Below, piece by piece: positions 22,971 through 35,514 of a stretch of DNA of 64,000 bases. A program made the position numbers and the translations under genes. Origin of the DNA: Oxytricha trifallax (Eukaryota; Ciliophora; Spirotrichea; Sporadotrichida; Oxytrichidae); NCBI GenBank assembly GCA_000711775.1, contig ARYC01000246.1, forward strand, positions 107,453 through 171,452, given 5' to 3'. The stretch's first letter is position 1. Each line of letters begins with the position of its first letter. The notes under the pieces are model-generated. The model was not told the origin of the DNA. It saw only the letters and a program-made list of their open reading frames with translations, and did not search any database.

Positions 22971-23296
22971 CCTCAAACCTTGAAGGCTAATAAGCCCATT
23001 CTTAATAAGAGCTTATAACCCCTCGTTATAACCCCATTTATTTATATTCTCAATTAAATTAATAATTAACTATTAAACTTTAATATGTTTAATTAAATTC
23101 ATAGTAATAAAATTACTATGAATTTAAGTTCTCTATAGATAGAGAATACCTTTAATACTAGTCCATATTTATTTTTTAGTAATATTAATGAATTAAATCC
23201 CATTATTAATCATTTTAATTAAGAGATTATTAAAATGGGGCTTGTAAGCCCTAATATAAGCCCTGAATTAAGAATGGACTTATAAGCTGTTTGAGG
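22971..23296. mobile_element. MITE-like inverted-repeat element
   Basis: The ends are inverted copies with CCTCAAAC, then TAAGCCCATTCTTAA and AGGGCTTA/CCCCATTT segments. The arms are about 85 bp around an AT-rich centre. It lies in the spacer between the two duplication copies. No ORF and no clear target duplication. Confidence 0.55.
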
Positions 23297-23504
23297 CTCG
23301 AACTGGACGAGATTGAAACTTCTAGAGCTCTAATATGATAATTATTTTAGGTATAGGTCTAATGAAAAAAGTCAGAATATCTCAGGGAAATTTATTCATA
23401 GATCATCCAGATATTTTCAAAATACAAAGATCAATTCTATCAAGAGTAAAAATATTCTTAATACCTTTGATAGCTCTATAGACCATTATATTCATATTAT
23501 TAAT

Positions 23505-24669
23505 TGTTCCAACCGAGACCCCCTCCAACATTAACTAGACCCCCCTCCCTCCCACCTCAACAACATCCCTATTCATATGAAAATTTTGATTATCGATATT
23601 TAAATCATTTTCCTTCATGACATCTTGATCTCATTATATTCTTTTACATAAAATATATCATTTTTAAAAAAATATTTTTCCAACAAATCAAATGCTACTC
23701 TTTATTAAATTTCTTATTTTACAACTTTCTCTTCGTCCGCCGACTTTTTTACTTAGATGCTCCCATAGGAAATCAATCAAAAGAATATTTCCATATGACT
23801 CGGTAATGATATAATAAAAAATTATGAGCCAAAAAACTCATACAACTAACTTTATTTTTAAAAAAATTCAATATAAACACTCTATTAATCTGTATTCGAA
23901 ATATGATTAATTTTTATAATAAATTTTCCTAATTTTTTATAATTATTACTAATAATATTTTTATACAAACTAATAGTTATGGAAAAAATTCATTTGAAAA
24001 GTATTAAAATAAAATCTATTTAAACATGTATTATTATTTTTTAAAAAAAACTAACTATCTAAAAATAAATCAAGAAGTTGTTTATATTTAAATCAGTCCC
24101 TTTACAAACTTCTTAATAATACATGTTTAAATAGATTTTATTTTAATACTTTTCAAATGAATTTTTTCCATAACTATTAGTTTGTATAAAAATATTATTA
24201 GTAATAATTATATAAAATTAGGAAAATTTATTATAAAAATTAATCATATTTCGAATACAGATTAATAGAGTGTTTATATTGAATTTTTTTAAATAAAGTT
24301 AGTTGTATGAGTTTTTTGGCTCATAATTTTTTATTATATCATTACCGAGTCATATGGAAATATTCTTTTGATTAATTTCCTATGGGAGCATCTAAGTAAA
24401 AAAGTCGGCGGACGAAGAGAAAGTTGTAAAATAAGAAATTTAATAAAGAGTAGCATTTGATTTGTTCGAAAAATATTTTTAAAAAAATGATATATTTTAT
24501 GTAAAAAAATATTATGAGATCAAGATGTCATGAAGGAAAATGATTTAAACATCGAGAATCAAAATTTTCATATGAATAGGGATGTTGTTGAGGTGGGAGG
24601 GAGGGGGGTCTAGTTAATGTTGGAGGGGGTCTCGTGTTAGGCCTGGGAGAGGGGGTCTCGGTTGGAACA
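23505..24669. mobile_element. Foldback element FB1, copy 2
   Basis: Same family as 5678-6775: ends TGTTCCAACCGAGAC, G/C-rich subterminal tracts, then long AT-rich arms. The 6-bp target duplication is ATTAAT (23499-23504 and 24670-24675). Arms are near-perfect inverted copies around a centre at ~24085. Non-coding. Confidence 0.88.
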
Positions 24670-24688
24670 ATTAATTATAAATTATTTT

Positions 24689-25030
24689 TCATTTATTTTT
24701 CAAAAATTTTAGCTTATTATATATATAAAAATTTAAAAAAGGCTCACACCTTTAGAATCGGAAGAGACTTTCAAACAAAGAGAACAGACTGACGACTCGG
24801 CACTTCTGGGTCTTTGAAGTGGAAAAAGCATGATACTAGGAGACTTGTCCCTGAAACAGCTCTATACTGAAGTTTTCGCTGTTCTTGTAGTTGTAATGCT
24901 TGTAGATCATATGTTTACAATACTTGGGAGAGTGTTAAACTCTAGACACTTCAGTACCTGTGTTTGTGAGCTGCACCAACACTCTATGAACTCTTGGAGA
25001 CCACAAACCTCGCTTTAACTCAACCTCCAT
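24689..25030 (-). CDS. Unknown 113-aa ORF
   Basis: ATG 25030 to TGA 24689, with TAA/TAG as Gln in three places. Begins MEVELKRGLWSPRVHRVLVQL, contains SPKYCKHMIYKHYNYKN. The first ~85 residues lie in a GC-richer patch; the last ~25 run into AT-rich DNA and may be read-through. It could be an isolated coding block of another gene or a gene fragment. No family recognised. Confidence 0.35.
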
Positions 25031-25363
25031 TTTGGCTCTGTTCTATGACATATTCCATAAATCTTATTGAATTTTTTATCTTTGTGCCTTTCAAAATTCT
25101 ATACTAAAATAAAAACAAAGGTGTAATTAAATCAAATTTTTATTTATAAATAATAGTTAAGTATTTTCTTTAAAATAAACATTTTTGATAAAAGTATTAT
25201 TAATTATTAAGTCAAATAATGATGTAAGAGAGCTAATGATTTGTTTAAAGCAAAGCCTTGTAATTTGTAAGTATTTGTGGTAATATTCTTAATTATACTT
25301 AATTAAAACGTTTTAAATTAAAAATTTAAGAGACTTTATATGATTTTTATAAATTTGAGAATA

Positions 25364-26937
25364 ATAATAATACAATCACATTGAGGTTCCTAGTGACACC
25401 CAATTTATATATACATGTTAATATATAAGGGTCTAGCCCTTTTCTTTAGATTATTTCTTTCATGTACGTTATAAGTATTTGATTCCTCAGTGAAAAATTT
25501 TATATTTACAAAGTTATTCTCTTCTTCTATATCTTTAAAGTTATTCATGTCTAGTATAGCCTCTTGACCATTCTGAGAAGTGTATTTTCAACATTTTCAT
25601 TTAGAATTCTCATGCCTAGTCTTAATCTAAGCTCTTCTATAAGAGTTTGGATCGATTCTTGGTAATTTTAAGTATCTATTACTTGTTTGTTGATGTATTT
25701 ATATATTTTTAAGTGAGTTTTTAATATAAATATTTGTGGATAGTTGAGATGAGGATCGTAACTTCTAGAATATAGGATAATTTTTCAATTCAATTATTTT
25801 CTAGTTTCGGGAATAGTTTCTTCCATCTCAAGTGCAAATATGAGCTGCTAGTGAGCATGATTCCTTTAGAGGATCACTGTCAAATTTTAGAAAGTCTTCT
25901 GCTGATTGTGTTGATCTATTTTTATATAAGGTTGCCGTACATAATTTATCCTATCTTCATTATAATTTGATTGTCTTCAAACTATTAGTCGAGGACCTGT
26001 ATTGTTTATGGGATATTGATGATTTAGGAGCATGGTTTATTTATAATATATTACAAAAATTCAGATTTAGTATTAGTTAGGTGGAGTTATATCAGAACAA
26101 TTTTATCGTATATTATATGAGTCATGGTTGTATAGCTCTGGTCTTTATTTAATCAAGAGTGTTTTATTATACGCAGATAGCTCTACCTCTTTGAAATCCT
26201 TTGAATTTTTACTGATTTTTACTATGGTGTCAAAGCTAGATTTGTAGATTACTTGTGAGAGAGGTTTTAATAATGATTTTCCTTTTAAAAATTTTAGAAA
26301 GATTTAATAAAGATTATTATTTTATTATTTGTTGGAGTGAAGGCGCATTCTTCAGTTTTTCAAAATCTCAAACCGGAGGGAGCAACTGTTTCTCTGTTTT
26401 GAATGTTATTTTTATATGCGAAATTTCCGATCAGAATCTAATCTTCTTTTATTTTATATTAGCTATCATACCAATCTGTGACGTCATAAGCCTCTAATCT
26501 AATGTAAAAGGAATCTCTTTTAATAATGTAGTCAAAAAAGCCTAGAGAGATCTTGGATAGTTTTCAAAGTGTTGGAGTTTGCCATTTTATTAATTTTTTA
26601 GTTTCTGCCTTTGTGTAGTTGAAAAAGGAAATTCATCACTTCATTTTGAAATTTTGTGTTGAGAGATAGGATTATGTCTTATATTACGGTGTGGGCAATA
26701 TATTTGCAGTATATTTTTTTAAGAAGTCTTATTGAGATTGTGTTTGAATTAATAAATCTATTAATTTCTCCTCTTAGAACCTGAAGAGGTAGCTTAACTT
26801 TATGTTTTAAAGTTACCTAAGGTTAAGAGTCTTAAGTTAATTGGGATGTATGTCGTCTAGGTGAGTTGATATTATACATTTTGGTGCGAACCGTAGATTC
26901 AATGTTAGGTCTCTTTATTTTATATTATTTTTCTTTT
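25364..26937 (-). mobile_element. Non-LTR-retrotransposon-like element, inserted in copy B
   Basis: A 1,574-bp insertion flanked by a 13-bp target duplication AAATTTGAGAATA (25351-25363 and 26938-26950), absent from copy A. On the minus strand it ends with the hairpin AAGGGCTAGACCCTT (25427-25441), a short spacer and an ATT run, as the element at 1-1612 does. A minus-strand frame of ~75 codons (TAA/TAG as Gln) ends at TGA 25547-25545 with ELRLRLGMRILNENVENTLL. Variable-length duplication plus tail fit target-primed retrotransposition. Probably 5'-truncated; no reverse transcriptase seen. Confidence 0.6.
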
Positions 26938-26950
26938 AAATTTGAGAATA

Positions 26951-29254
26951 TAGGACTGGAAAATTAAAATAAATAATTCCTTTAAAAAATAAATGAAACT
27001 AATTAAAGCAATTTAAATAGGAACTGATAACTGTTAAAAAATTGAGTGGAATCTTATAGGGTCTTCTGCCTAAAATATAATCGATTTATAGCGAAATTAT
27101 TCAGGTGTGATTAAACGAGTTTAAATCTTTCATTGACAAGATTAATACTATCTTTTAAATTTATCATTTCATAATTATTATGATGCTCTTATGTTTATTA
27201 AAACTAACTTATATTGTATAATTGTTACGAAAGTATTTTTGAATTAGAAAAATTTGATAAATTAATTAAATTTTGTTTTAAATTCAGATCTAGATACCTA
27301 TCCAGGAAGGTATTAAAGTCCGTTGATTTCTGGAAAAAGTCCTACTCCTATACTGAATTGTATATAAAAAAGCAAGAAAAATGAATAGGGGTATTATAAA
27401 TTTGTCAAAAATTTCCATAAAGTAATAATAATCCTATAATAATTAAAAAATATATAATAACTACAAACTAGAGATGCTAATATTTTATAATTATAATGAA
27501 TACTTTTAAACTAATAATTTTGGCAAAGTATATTTGTTGCCATAAATCAATATAATAAAATTTTTGAGATATAACCATGTTTTAAAATTATTTAATTTAT
27601 AAACAAACATAATTGAGGAAATGAAATGCTATTTTACATTTATTTTGATTACTCCCCTTTTTTTATCTTTCTAGTTTTTAGAGCTATAATACTTTTTGCA
27701 ATTCCTCTCTCTGCTATTAATATTTGTTGTCAAGTGTGGCAAAATTATTAATTTTAAAGTGAAAGTTTGCTTTCAGAAATAATTTTGGTAATGAATTTTA
27801 GAGTTATTGTAAAAGCATCTGTCAACAGTCCATTAATTGATTTCACACCGGAGTCTGTAGTCAGCATCCAAACATAGTATTAAATTTTAATCATGTTTGA
27901 TGACTTTAATCACAGCCAATGATGGTTGAATTTTGATAAATGAAATTTAAAATACAGATGAAATGTCCCTACTTTAGCAAAATATCATAAGTTATGATTT
28001 TTTAGAATAGATTTAAACAGTATATTTACACAAATAAAGAGAAAGTCTACACCTTAGTACAGATATAAATGCATTTATTTAGATATTTTGAAATATTAAG
28101 CTACATTGACTTTCCAATAATTTCAATAATTGATAAAATTTAAATATATGTATCAAGATGGTTGCTTTGTACTTATACTTAAGAATAATATATTTGGTAT
28201 TGTTTAAGCTTAACAGAAAATTTTTATTTACAGTTCTTGGGCATATTTTACAAAAGAATATAAACAGTCAGTCTGATACTTTGACTATAGATGACTACTA
28301 CAATTTTTACAACAAAGAAAATAAACCTCTATTTCATGAAAGTTCTAGATTTGGTACTTAGTTAATGCTTATTGAATTATACTTTCAGGGGAAGTATTAT
28401 ATTTAATTATTTGATTGAAAACATATAAAATATTCTTATAAAGTGTATTTTTAAATTACCTAACATAAATTCTATAAACTAACATCAATAATATTTAATG
28501 AAGAACTCTTATTATATTATATAAAGATTATTAAAATAATAGATTATAGTATTGCTTGCTTGCATTAATTGTAATTGATAATTTTTACTATAAAAAATAA
28601 CATTAAATTTAAAACTTAGTTCAGTAATAAATTAAATAAATTACTTTATTTAGTTTCTAAATAATTATATAATAAATTTATTTATTAATTATTAATCCGA
28701 ATATGGTCGTTGATTAAAATGAATAATCGAATTCAATTGATTATTCTATATATTAGATAAAAATATATTGTTTAATATTTGAAGTATGAAATAAAATAAA
28801 AAATGAAATAAAAATATTTGTTGCACTACTTACTTTATTTATATGCTGTTTTACAAAACTTAAATACTAATATTGCAATTTAAATTTATATTTCATTTTT
28901 AATTTATTATTTGGTATCAATAATTAATTAAAATATAAATGTAATAATAGGTTTTTATTAAGAATAAAATAATAAATAAAATATAATTAATTACAACAAA
29001 AATAATCATGTATTAGAGGGTTTTTTTTAGAAAAATATTATTTTGGGATTAAGTGAATCAGATATTTACTTTTTTATGATTTAAAAGTACGATTATATAG
29101 CAATAAAAATAATAAAAGTCTTTGCTTACAATTTTTAATTGTATAGTTTTCATTAAAAAAATTTCCGAATAATTTCAAGATATAATACATTCAACTAATA
29201 TTAATAGAAATAAATAGATACCTCTTTTCATTTTCTAAACTCAGAACAAAATAC
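26951..29254. other. AT-rich germline spacer upstream of PABP-B
   Basis: Counterpart of the copy A spacer; no supportable gene. The frame at 28158-28361 is a chance opening that is not conserved in copy A. Confidence 0.5.
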
Positions 29255-29407
29255 ATGGAAACCACCTGTAATAACATTCTTTACTTGTATGACCTCCCCA
29301 AGGACAACATCTCCTCAGTCATCATTGCCCAAACCATCAAGGACCGCACCACGTACGATATCCAAGAACAACCACAAATCAAGAGAGACATGAACAAGCC
29401 ATTCTAT
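29255..29407 (+). CDS. PABP-B block 1: RRM1 N-terminal part
   Basis: METTCNNILYLYDLPKDN as in copy A, ending near KPF(Y). The continuation to 29482 reads through an IES into block 2 in the wrong frame. Confidence 0.8.
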
Positions 29408-29454
29408 AAACTAAAAAAGGAAATAAATTCATTTAAAAAACAAAATTATCAGGT

Positions 29455-29477
29455 TTACCGCCATGGTCAGAATCAAT
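29455..29477 (+). CDS. PABP-B block 2 (TAMVRIN)
   Basis: Reads TAMVRIN and ends in CAAT (29474-29477), repeated at 29531-29534. Confidence 0.7.
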
Positions 29478-29530
29478 CATAAAAAAGAAATATTTGCATT
29501 AAAATAAATTTTCATTTTAAATTAAAATGA

Positions 29531-29569
29531 CAATGTCAAATTCAAGTAAATCGCTCGAGAAATGAAGTA
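29531..29569 (+). CDS. PABP-B block 3 (VKFKQIAREMK)
   Basis: One TAA encodes Gln. It ends in AGTA (29566-29569), repeated at 29609-29612. Confidence 0.75.
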
Positions 29570-29608
29570 ATGAAAAAAAGAGCATTATTTATAAATGTAC
29601 TTTATTTT

Positions 29609-29663
29609 AGTACTTTGAAATCAACGGCAAACCATGCAGAGCCCTTCCTAACTTGTTCTAATT
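29609..29663 (+). CDS. PABP-B block 4: RRM1 end
   Basis: Reads YFEINGKPCRALPNLFQ. The pointer TAATT (29659-29663) recurs at 34298-34302; joining gives PNLFQ-LKKVIGTLENEMEK in frame. Confidence 0.75.
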
Positions 29664-30229
29664 GACATCCCCACTCCTCCACCTCCCTCACATAAATACA
29701 TTTTTATGAAATAAATTACTCCCAAATCCTGAATCATATTGACTTCATGAATTTATTCATATAAAAAATTTCAAATTTTTTTTATTCGCCACTTTTGTGA
29801 ACTTTTTAGCATAAACTCTCATAAACCTATATTTTCATAGTTTCCGTTAATATACTTATAAATATTTATATTGAAATGCCTTTCATTTATACTAATAAAA
29901 TTCATATGATTAGTAATTAATTGAAAACATAATATAAAGTTTATGAAATGATTTACAATTAGTTAAATATAAATAATATATATTTTAAATTGAAATGAAT
30001 GTAAGCTTAAGATGTTTTACATTTATTTATAATTACGATAATCAATTAAGTAAGTAAATTATGCGATTATTATTTTTAGTATTTATTAATCCTTAGAGAA
30101 TAAAAATAAATAAAGTGAAAATAGGAATACTTAAATTTATAATATTATGACATTGTAGTTTTATATTCAACGGAGTTTATTAGTTTTAAAATGTCTGGAT
30201 ATGTCTAAATAAGAATATCACATATTAAT

Positions 30230-30567
30230 CATCTACTTCCAGTTCGGTTAAAGTTTTTATTGGAGAGGTCTAGAATCTTCTTCACCTTCAATGTCTTCAG
30301 CTGTATCAACAAAGTTTCTTAAAATTCATTTGGAATTAGCCTATATCTATCTGAGTTCAGAACATTGTTCTATAAATGCTTTTTGATTCGTTTTCCTCCA
30401 CAAAAACAAGTTCAGGAAGCACTCAAAGGCACCCAAAAATTCTAAACAGAATTATCTCTAAATCTAGATAGAATTGTGATAAAAGTATTAAGTACTAATT
30501 CAATAGTTTCGATCAGTTAAAATTAGAAAAGCTGCAAGAAAATTTTTAACTGTCACCTGAAAGAGTG
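30230..30567. other. 338-bp insertion specific to copy B
   Basis: Interrupts sequence that is continuous in copy A near 4807. It is flanked by AAT on both sides but the ends are not inverted repeats. On the minus strand one frame is open for ~55 codons with TAA/TAG as Gln and stops at TGA just past the insert. It contains VLNSDRYRLIPNEFQ and LKTLKVKKILDLSNK, which look protein-like. Possibly a fragment of a coding block or retroelement. Confidence 0.45.
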
Positions 30568-31372
30568 AATGCATGAGAGACTCCATCTTTTTGACGAAAA
30601 TAAACATTTTTATAACATTTTTGTCTTGTAAAAAATAATTTGATGATTTAAAAACACTAGAATGAGATTTTAAATATAAAAATGCAACTAGCCATAATTT
30701 ATTTATTGAGAAAATGAGAGAGGCAAGTCAATTTCTAATCATTATTTGATTATAATCTATTTAAAAACCAAATTAAGAATAATCTTCTAACTTTATTCAA
30801 AATATCAAACGTTTATCTGGATTATATGAATCTTGAATCAATTTAAACTAGAAGTGGAAGTTATTTTCCTTCAAAACTAACAAAATTCTCTAATTAAAAT
30901 TGAAAAAAATAATTTTTAATTAAAGATATCTCAAAAATACGATTCAACTTTTTATTATATAGAATATTATGCTAGCCTAAGTTATTATGTGCTTATTATT
31001 ACAATTTAAATTTTCATGAAAGAACTTTATGAATATAAAAAGTTGAATCATCACACTAAAGAATTTTTCTATTTCAAAAATACATGTTTTATGATATATA
31101 TTGGAATGCAAGTGATCCTAGCTATTGAATTAAAGTTTATTTTTTTCAAATATAGTTTAAAATTAAGTAAAAATTAATTTTTAAAAAAAGTCAAACATTT
31201 ATTCAACAACTTTTAAACTTTTTGACACAAGATTTTTAAGAGTGATTCAAAACCACAAAACCTTTTGAAAGTGTTTGATATAAAAGTAGACTATTAGTGC
31301 ATACTTTATTAGGGTTTTTATAGGGTTTATGTAGGAGTTTTATGTTTAAATATTAGTAATTTAAGTGAGTAT

Positions 31373-32180
31373 ATGCGAGGTTTGGGGTCAGTTTATGACA
31401 GTGACTATATAGATTTATTGTTTAAGTTGCGATATGGATGTGATGAATATAGTGAATAACTCAAGCCTGTTCTGAATTATACGTCTATAGCAAGGCTACT
31501 CCATAAATCTCCAGCAACTGTGAGGTCTCACTGTCTATTAGCATTGAATTTAAAGAGATAGCATCTTAATTCTAAGCCTAAGAGACCCTTAAAATTTTAG
31601 CAGCATCATATTGAATATCTTATTAATGATAAGACTCTTAAATACTGGGCTCATTTCTCTCTAGCCTAGAGGGCTGTGATGTTTCATCGCCAATTTCCTG
31701 AGCTTCACATATCTGCTTAATCGATAGCTAACATATATAAAAAGAACGGAATATCTTACAAGACAGTCAATCGCATTATGAGAGTGATTGACTTTAATGT
31801 TCCATTTTATAAGACTAATTAAAATTAAATATTCGATTAAATGCAGAGGTCTTAAGAGCATAATATAAAGTTCATACTCGCTGATGAGGCAGTATTCACC
31901 TTTAGTACCTTCATATCAAGGTATTGATACTAGAGGTATAGTAATATAGAAGTATAGAATTAAAAAATTAAGAGTTAGACTCATAATATATTTAGTGGAA
32001 TAAACGAAGATAAGGGCCTCGAGACTTATTTTATTCACCTTTACCCTCGTTCTATAAAGATTGAATAATATATTAAGTTCTTGCAATAACTCAGAGAAAA
32101 ATACGCGGACATAGAGATTATTCTATTCGTTGATAACTTGTCAGTTCATAAAACTAAAGACTCAAGGATGGAATATGAAA
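31373..32180 (+). pseudogene. TBE-E transposase, truncated
   Basis: MRGLGSVYDSDYIDLLFKLRYGCDEYSEQLKP, then SIARLLHKSPATVRSHC, HFSLAQRAVMFHRQFPEL, NGISYKTVNRIMRVIDF, ADEAVFTF (first Asp) and FVDNLSVHKTKDSR (second Asp). It shows the uninterrupted N-terminus that the foldback splits in copy A. A TGA at 31925-31927 and the deletion at 32180 disable it; the catalytic Glu is lost. Confidence 0.82.
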
Positions 32181-32990
32181 ACTTATTCTCATACAAGAGA
32201 TCTTAAAGGGCACTTAAAGAAGAAAAACAATCAAAGCTTTTTCTTTATTCATGAACCTTCAGGGAATAGATTCCTCTAAAAAAGAAGATCAAGAAATCCA
32301 ATGGAGTCTCTTAGAGTTGAAGTGTAGAAGTAAGTCAAAATGAAGAAAGCAGTCAAGAAATTTCCAGTCTCTGAGATCAATAAAATCATGTTTAAAATAG
32401 AGGCAATGAAGATTCCTATAAATTAAAAATTATTGACTAAGATTCTTGTCTTGAAAGCTACCTCACTCTAGAAAATAAAATAGAGAAGAGAGTTATTACA
32501 GATGACTAATACGCTTGCAAAATTTATCCTTTGAATTACTTTCTTGCGGATGATAAGTTCTAAATGGAATTTGCTAATGAGTATTATGGTCTTTAATAAG
32601 CAAAATTTAAAGAGAATTCAGCTTAATGTCATTTTACTTTAAAAAAATCATGTAGTATTTAGGCTTCCTTTTCTTGAATTGACTTACTGAGAGTATTAAC
32701 TGACAACAGATGTCAAAGATAAATTGGCTAGATAGTACAACAGATAGTTGAGTAAATAGAAGAGCTTCACAAGTCGGTTAAGTTCATAGAGACTTAAAGC
32801 CAGAAAATATAATGATGGACTTTCAACCTCTATGAGTCTATATTATTGATTTCAACAGGGCTCAAAGAGTGGAAGCTTCTGCGCTAGGAAATTTACGAGG
32901 CTTTCCTGGATATTTCCTCGAGAGAGAAGATTGGATAGATGGGGATATAGCGTGAGATATATGGGCATTAACAGCAATAATATTGATAAA
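32181..32990 (+). pseudogene. TBE-E zinc-finger/kinase gene, 3' part only
   Basis: Starts inside the second zinc finger (YSHTRDLKGHL). The catalytic loop HRDLKPENIM is near 32793-32822 after a frameshift. TGA at 32953-32955 replaces Trp of the DIWAL segment, as in TBE-D. Confidence 0.75.
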
Positions 32991-34297
32991 ATATAAAGCA
33001 ATTGGAAAATTTATTTATCTTAAGAAATAAAAACTGCCAATAATTACCTATATATATTAATTAAATCATAAGTATGAGTGATAAAAATTAAAAAATAAAG
33101 AGAATTCTATGATTATTAGTTTTTTTATATTTGAGTGAATAATTATGGTCATTTTTATTTAATTTATTTTTAACTTTTCTAAAATCTTTCTATTCTTGAG
33201 AAGGAAAACAAAAAGTCAGATAGTTTAAGGTATAGGAAGCAAAATACTGTATTAGAATTTTTTGTGAGAGAATACAAGATCTGGGTTCGATGATGAAAAT
33301 CATAAAAAACTAAATTAATGAGAAAATTTAAGTTTCACAAATGGCAAATATATATATATATATATCAAGTATTTTTTGAGTAATTTTGTAATAAGATTTG
33401 TTTACTTACCATTCTGATATATTATAAAAAGGCGTTGTTAATTGAGAATGTTTTGAGCATTTATTGAAATTTTGTATCCCATTTACACATTTATCTGATT
33501 AAATATAATTATATTACGTTGCTTTATTTGATTTAAATAATTTTTTATATAGATTAAAAATAAATTATCGATAATAGAGAGTGATATGCCAAAGAACGAT
33601 TACTTTAGATGTAAGAATGAGATAGATTCTCAGTAAAGAATTAAGCAATATCTCGATAAAAATAAAATCAATGCGGTCTGATAGAGCTTGCATACTCTAC
33701 AATAATCAAACTAAGTAATGAAAATTAAGCAATGCTAGATAAAATCAAACAACAACTTTGAAAGATAAAATTCAAATAACTACCGCATCACTAAAAGCTT
33801 ATGTCTGTGTAAAATATTTAAAAAACGGGCTTTATATACTCACTTATATTACTTATTTTTAAAAATTAAACCCCTACATAAACCCTAATAAAGTATGCGT
33901 TTACAGTCTACTTTTACCAATAAAAACTCAATCAAACAATTTCAGGGGTTTAGGGGTTTTGATTCTTGAGATAAAAATATATTAAGTTAAAATCTATGCA
34001 TGTTAAATTAAATAAATAATAAATCGTATATATCTAAGGGAAATTATAAAACTTCTTTTTTCATTTGAATAAGTAGTTAAAATTACCAGTTTTAATGATA
34101 TAAATAACCCGTTTATAATCTATGAGATATGGTTAGAAAATAATTTCAAAGTTTTTTTTATGAGATTATAAAAGTCATGAAGAAAAATGATTCAAGCTCT
34201 GGATGCATTTTTTTCATTAAAAAATGGCATATTTTTTCGAGGTAATGGAAGGATAGTGTTTAGGTAAGTGAGGGGTGGGAGTGTGAGTGATAACACT

Positions 34298-34747
34298 TAA
34301 TTAAAAAAAGTCATAGGAACTCTAGAAAATGAGATGGAGAAGACAAACTTTTTGTTAGTTAAAAATCTCGACAAGAGTATCACTTCTCAACAGCTAGACG
34401 AAATATTCGCCAAAGTTTTCGGTGACGATGCCGTTCTCTCTGCCAAGGTCTCAATCAACTCTGACTACTCATCCAGAGGATATGGTTTCGTCTAATTTGC
34501 CTGTCCATAACTAGCAGAGCAAGCTCTTGCTAAAGCCAGTGAATTCAATTTCGAGATCAGCACTCATTAACCAATGAACAGAGAAGAACTCAGAAAGACC
34601 TTCAACAACATCTACATCAAGAATTTCCCCAGTAACTGGAATAAGGAAAAGATTGAAGAAATCTTTGGCCAATATGGTACCATCAAGAGCACTGTTGTCA
34701 TGATGGGGAAGGTCTAAGGTACCGACTAAGAGGCTCCATTCGCATTT
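34298..34747 (+). CDS. PABP-B block 5: RRM2 and start of RRM3
   Basis: RNP2 FLLVKNL, RNP1 RGYGFVQF (TAA as Gln inside RNP1), RRM3 IYIKNFPSNW, ending DQEAPFAF at ATTT (34744-34747). Confidence 0.88.
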
Positions 34748-35514
34748 AGAAAGAATAAAAGTTTCATATTAAGACGATTAGATATTTATGAAAAAACTAT
34801 TTCTTAACATAGAAAAATTTTCATTTTTGTATTTCAAATTTTAATTTTTGCTTTAAATTAGACTAAATTGATGCTTTGTAAAAGAAAAAAGCTAACTCCC
34901 TTATTTACAACTTACGATTATTACAAGCTATAAATAATTTGTAAATGAAAATAGATGTTTGATTTTTGGTTTTATTTCAATCTAAAAGTTCACTTTAAAA
35001 TGAAAATTTTATTTTGAGAATTTTAGTAATAAAAAATAACAAAGTACAATAAAATGTAGTGAAAATGTAATAGAAAATTGATCACTCATCCACTTAAAAT
35101 ATTATTTTTTCGGTTACAAAATTTGTTTCCCGACTTAGGTTTTAGATAACCTTTGGCATAACTTCCTTTCCTTTTTTTATTTACAATTTATCACTAAAAA
35201 TGAGCAAATTTATATATTTTTACAAAATTCATTTTTTAAAAAAAAAACATGATTAAAAATTGCAACTATTTTCCCTACAAAATTATTTATAATTATGTTA
35301 TAATAAATTTTATGTAGTAAAAAATGCTAGAAAATCTACCTATATTTATTTAAAATAGCATAATTTTAATTAAATCAAGCATTAAATCAACATTAGAAAT
35401 ACAAATAAATTATCTATTTTCATAATCGCTTTATTTAAAAATTTTTGCTTAATAATACTATTTAAAATTCATAAGGTAAATATATATAAATTATTGATTA
35501 ATGAGTAAACTCAA

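Larger units (their letters stand above)
31248..33961. mobile_element. TBE-E, internally deleted telomere-bearing element (orthologue of TBE-D)
   Basis: Ends CAAAACCACAAAACC (left) and GGGGTTTAGGGGTTTTG (right), ATT target duplication (31245-31247, 33962-33964). Same position and orientation as TBE-D, but about 2.0 kb is missing at 32180. The deletion takes the transposase C-terminus, the whole 22-kDa gene and the kinase gene's first half. Confidence 0.88.

Noticed and set aside
26255..26497. 80-aa Phe/Ile-rich plus-strand ORF
   Set aside because: Antisense of the A/C-rich retroelement; composition explains its hydrophobicity.
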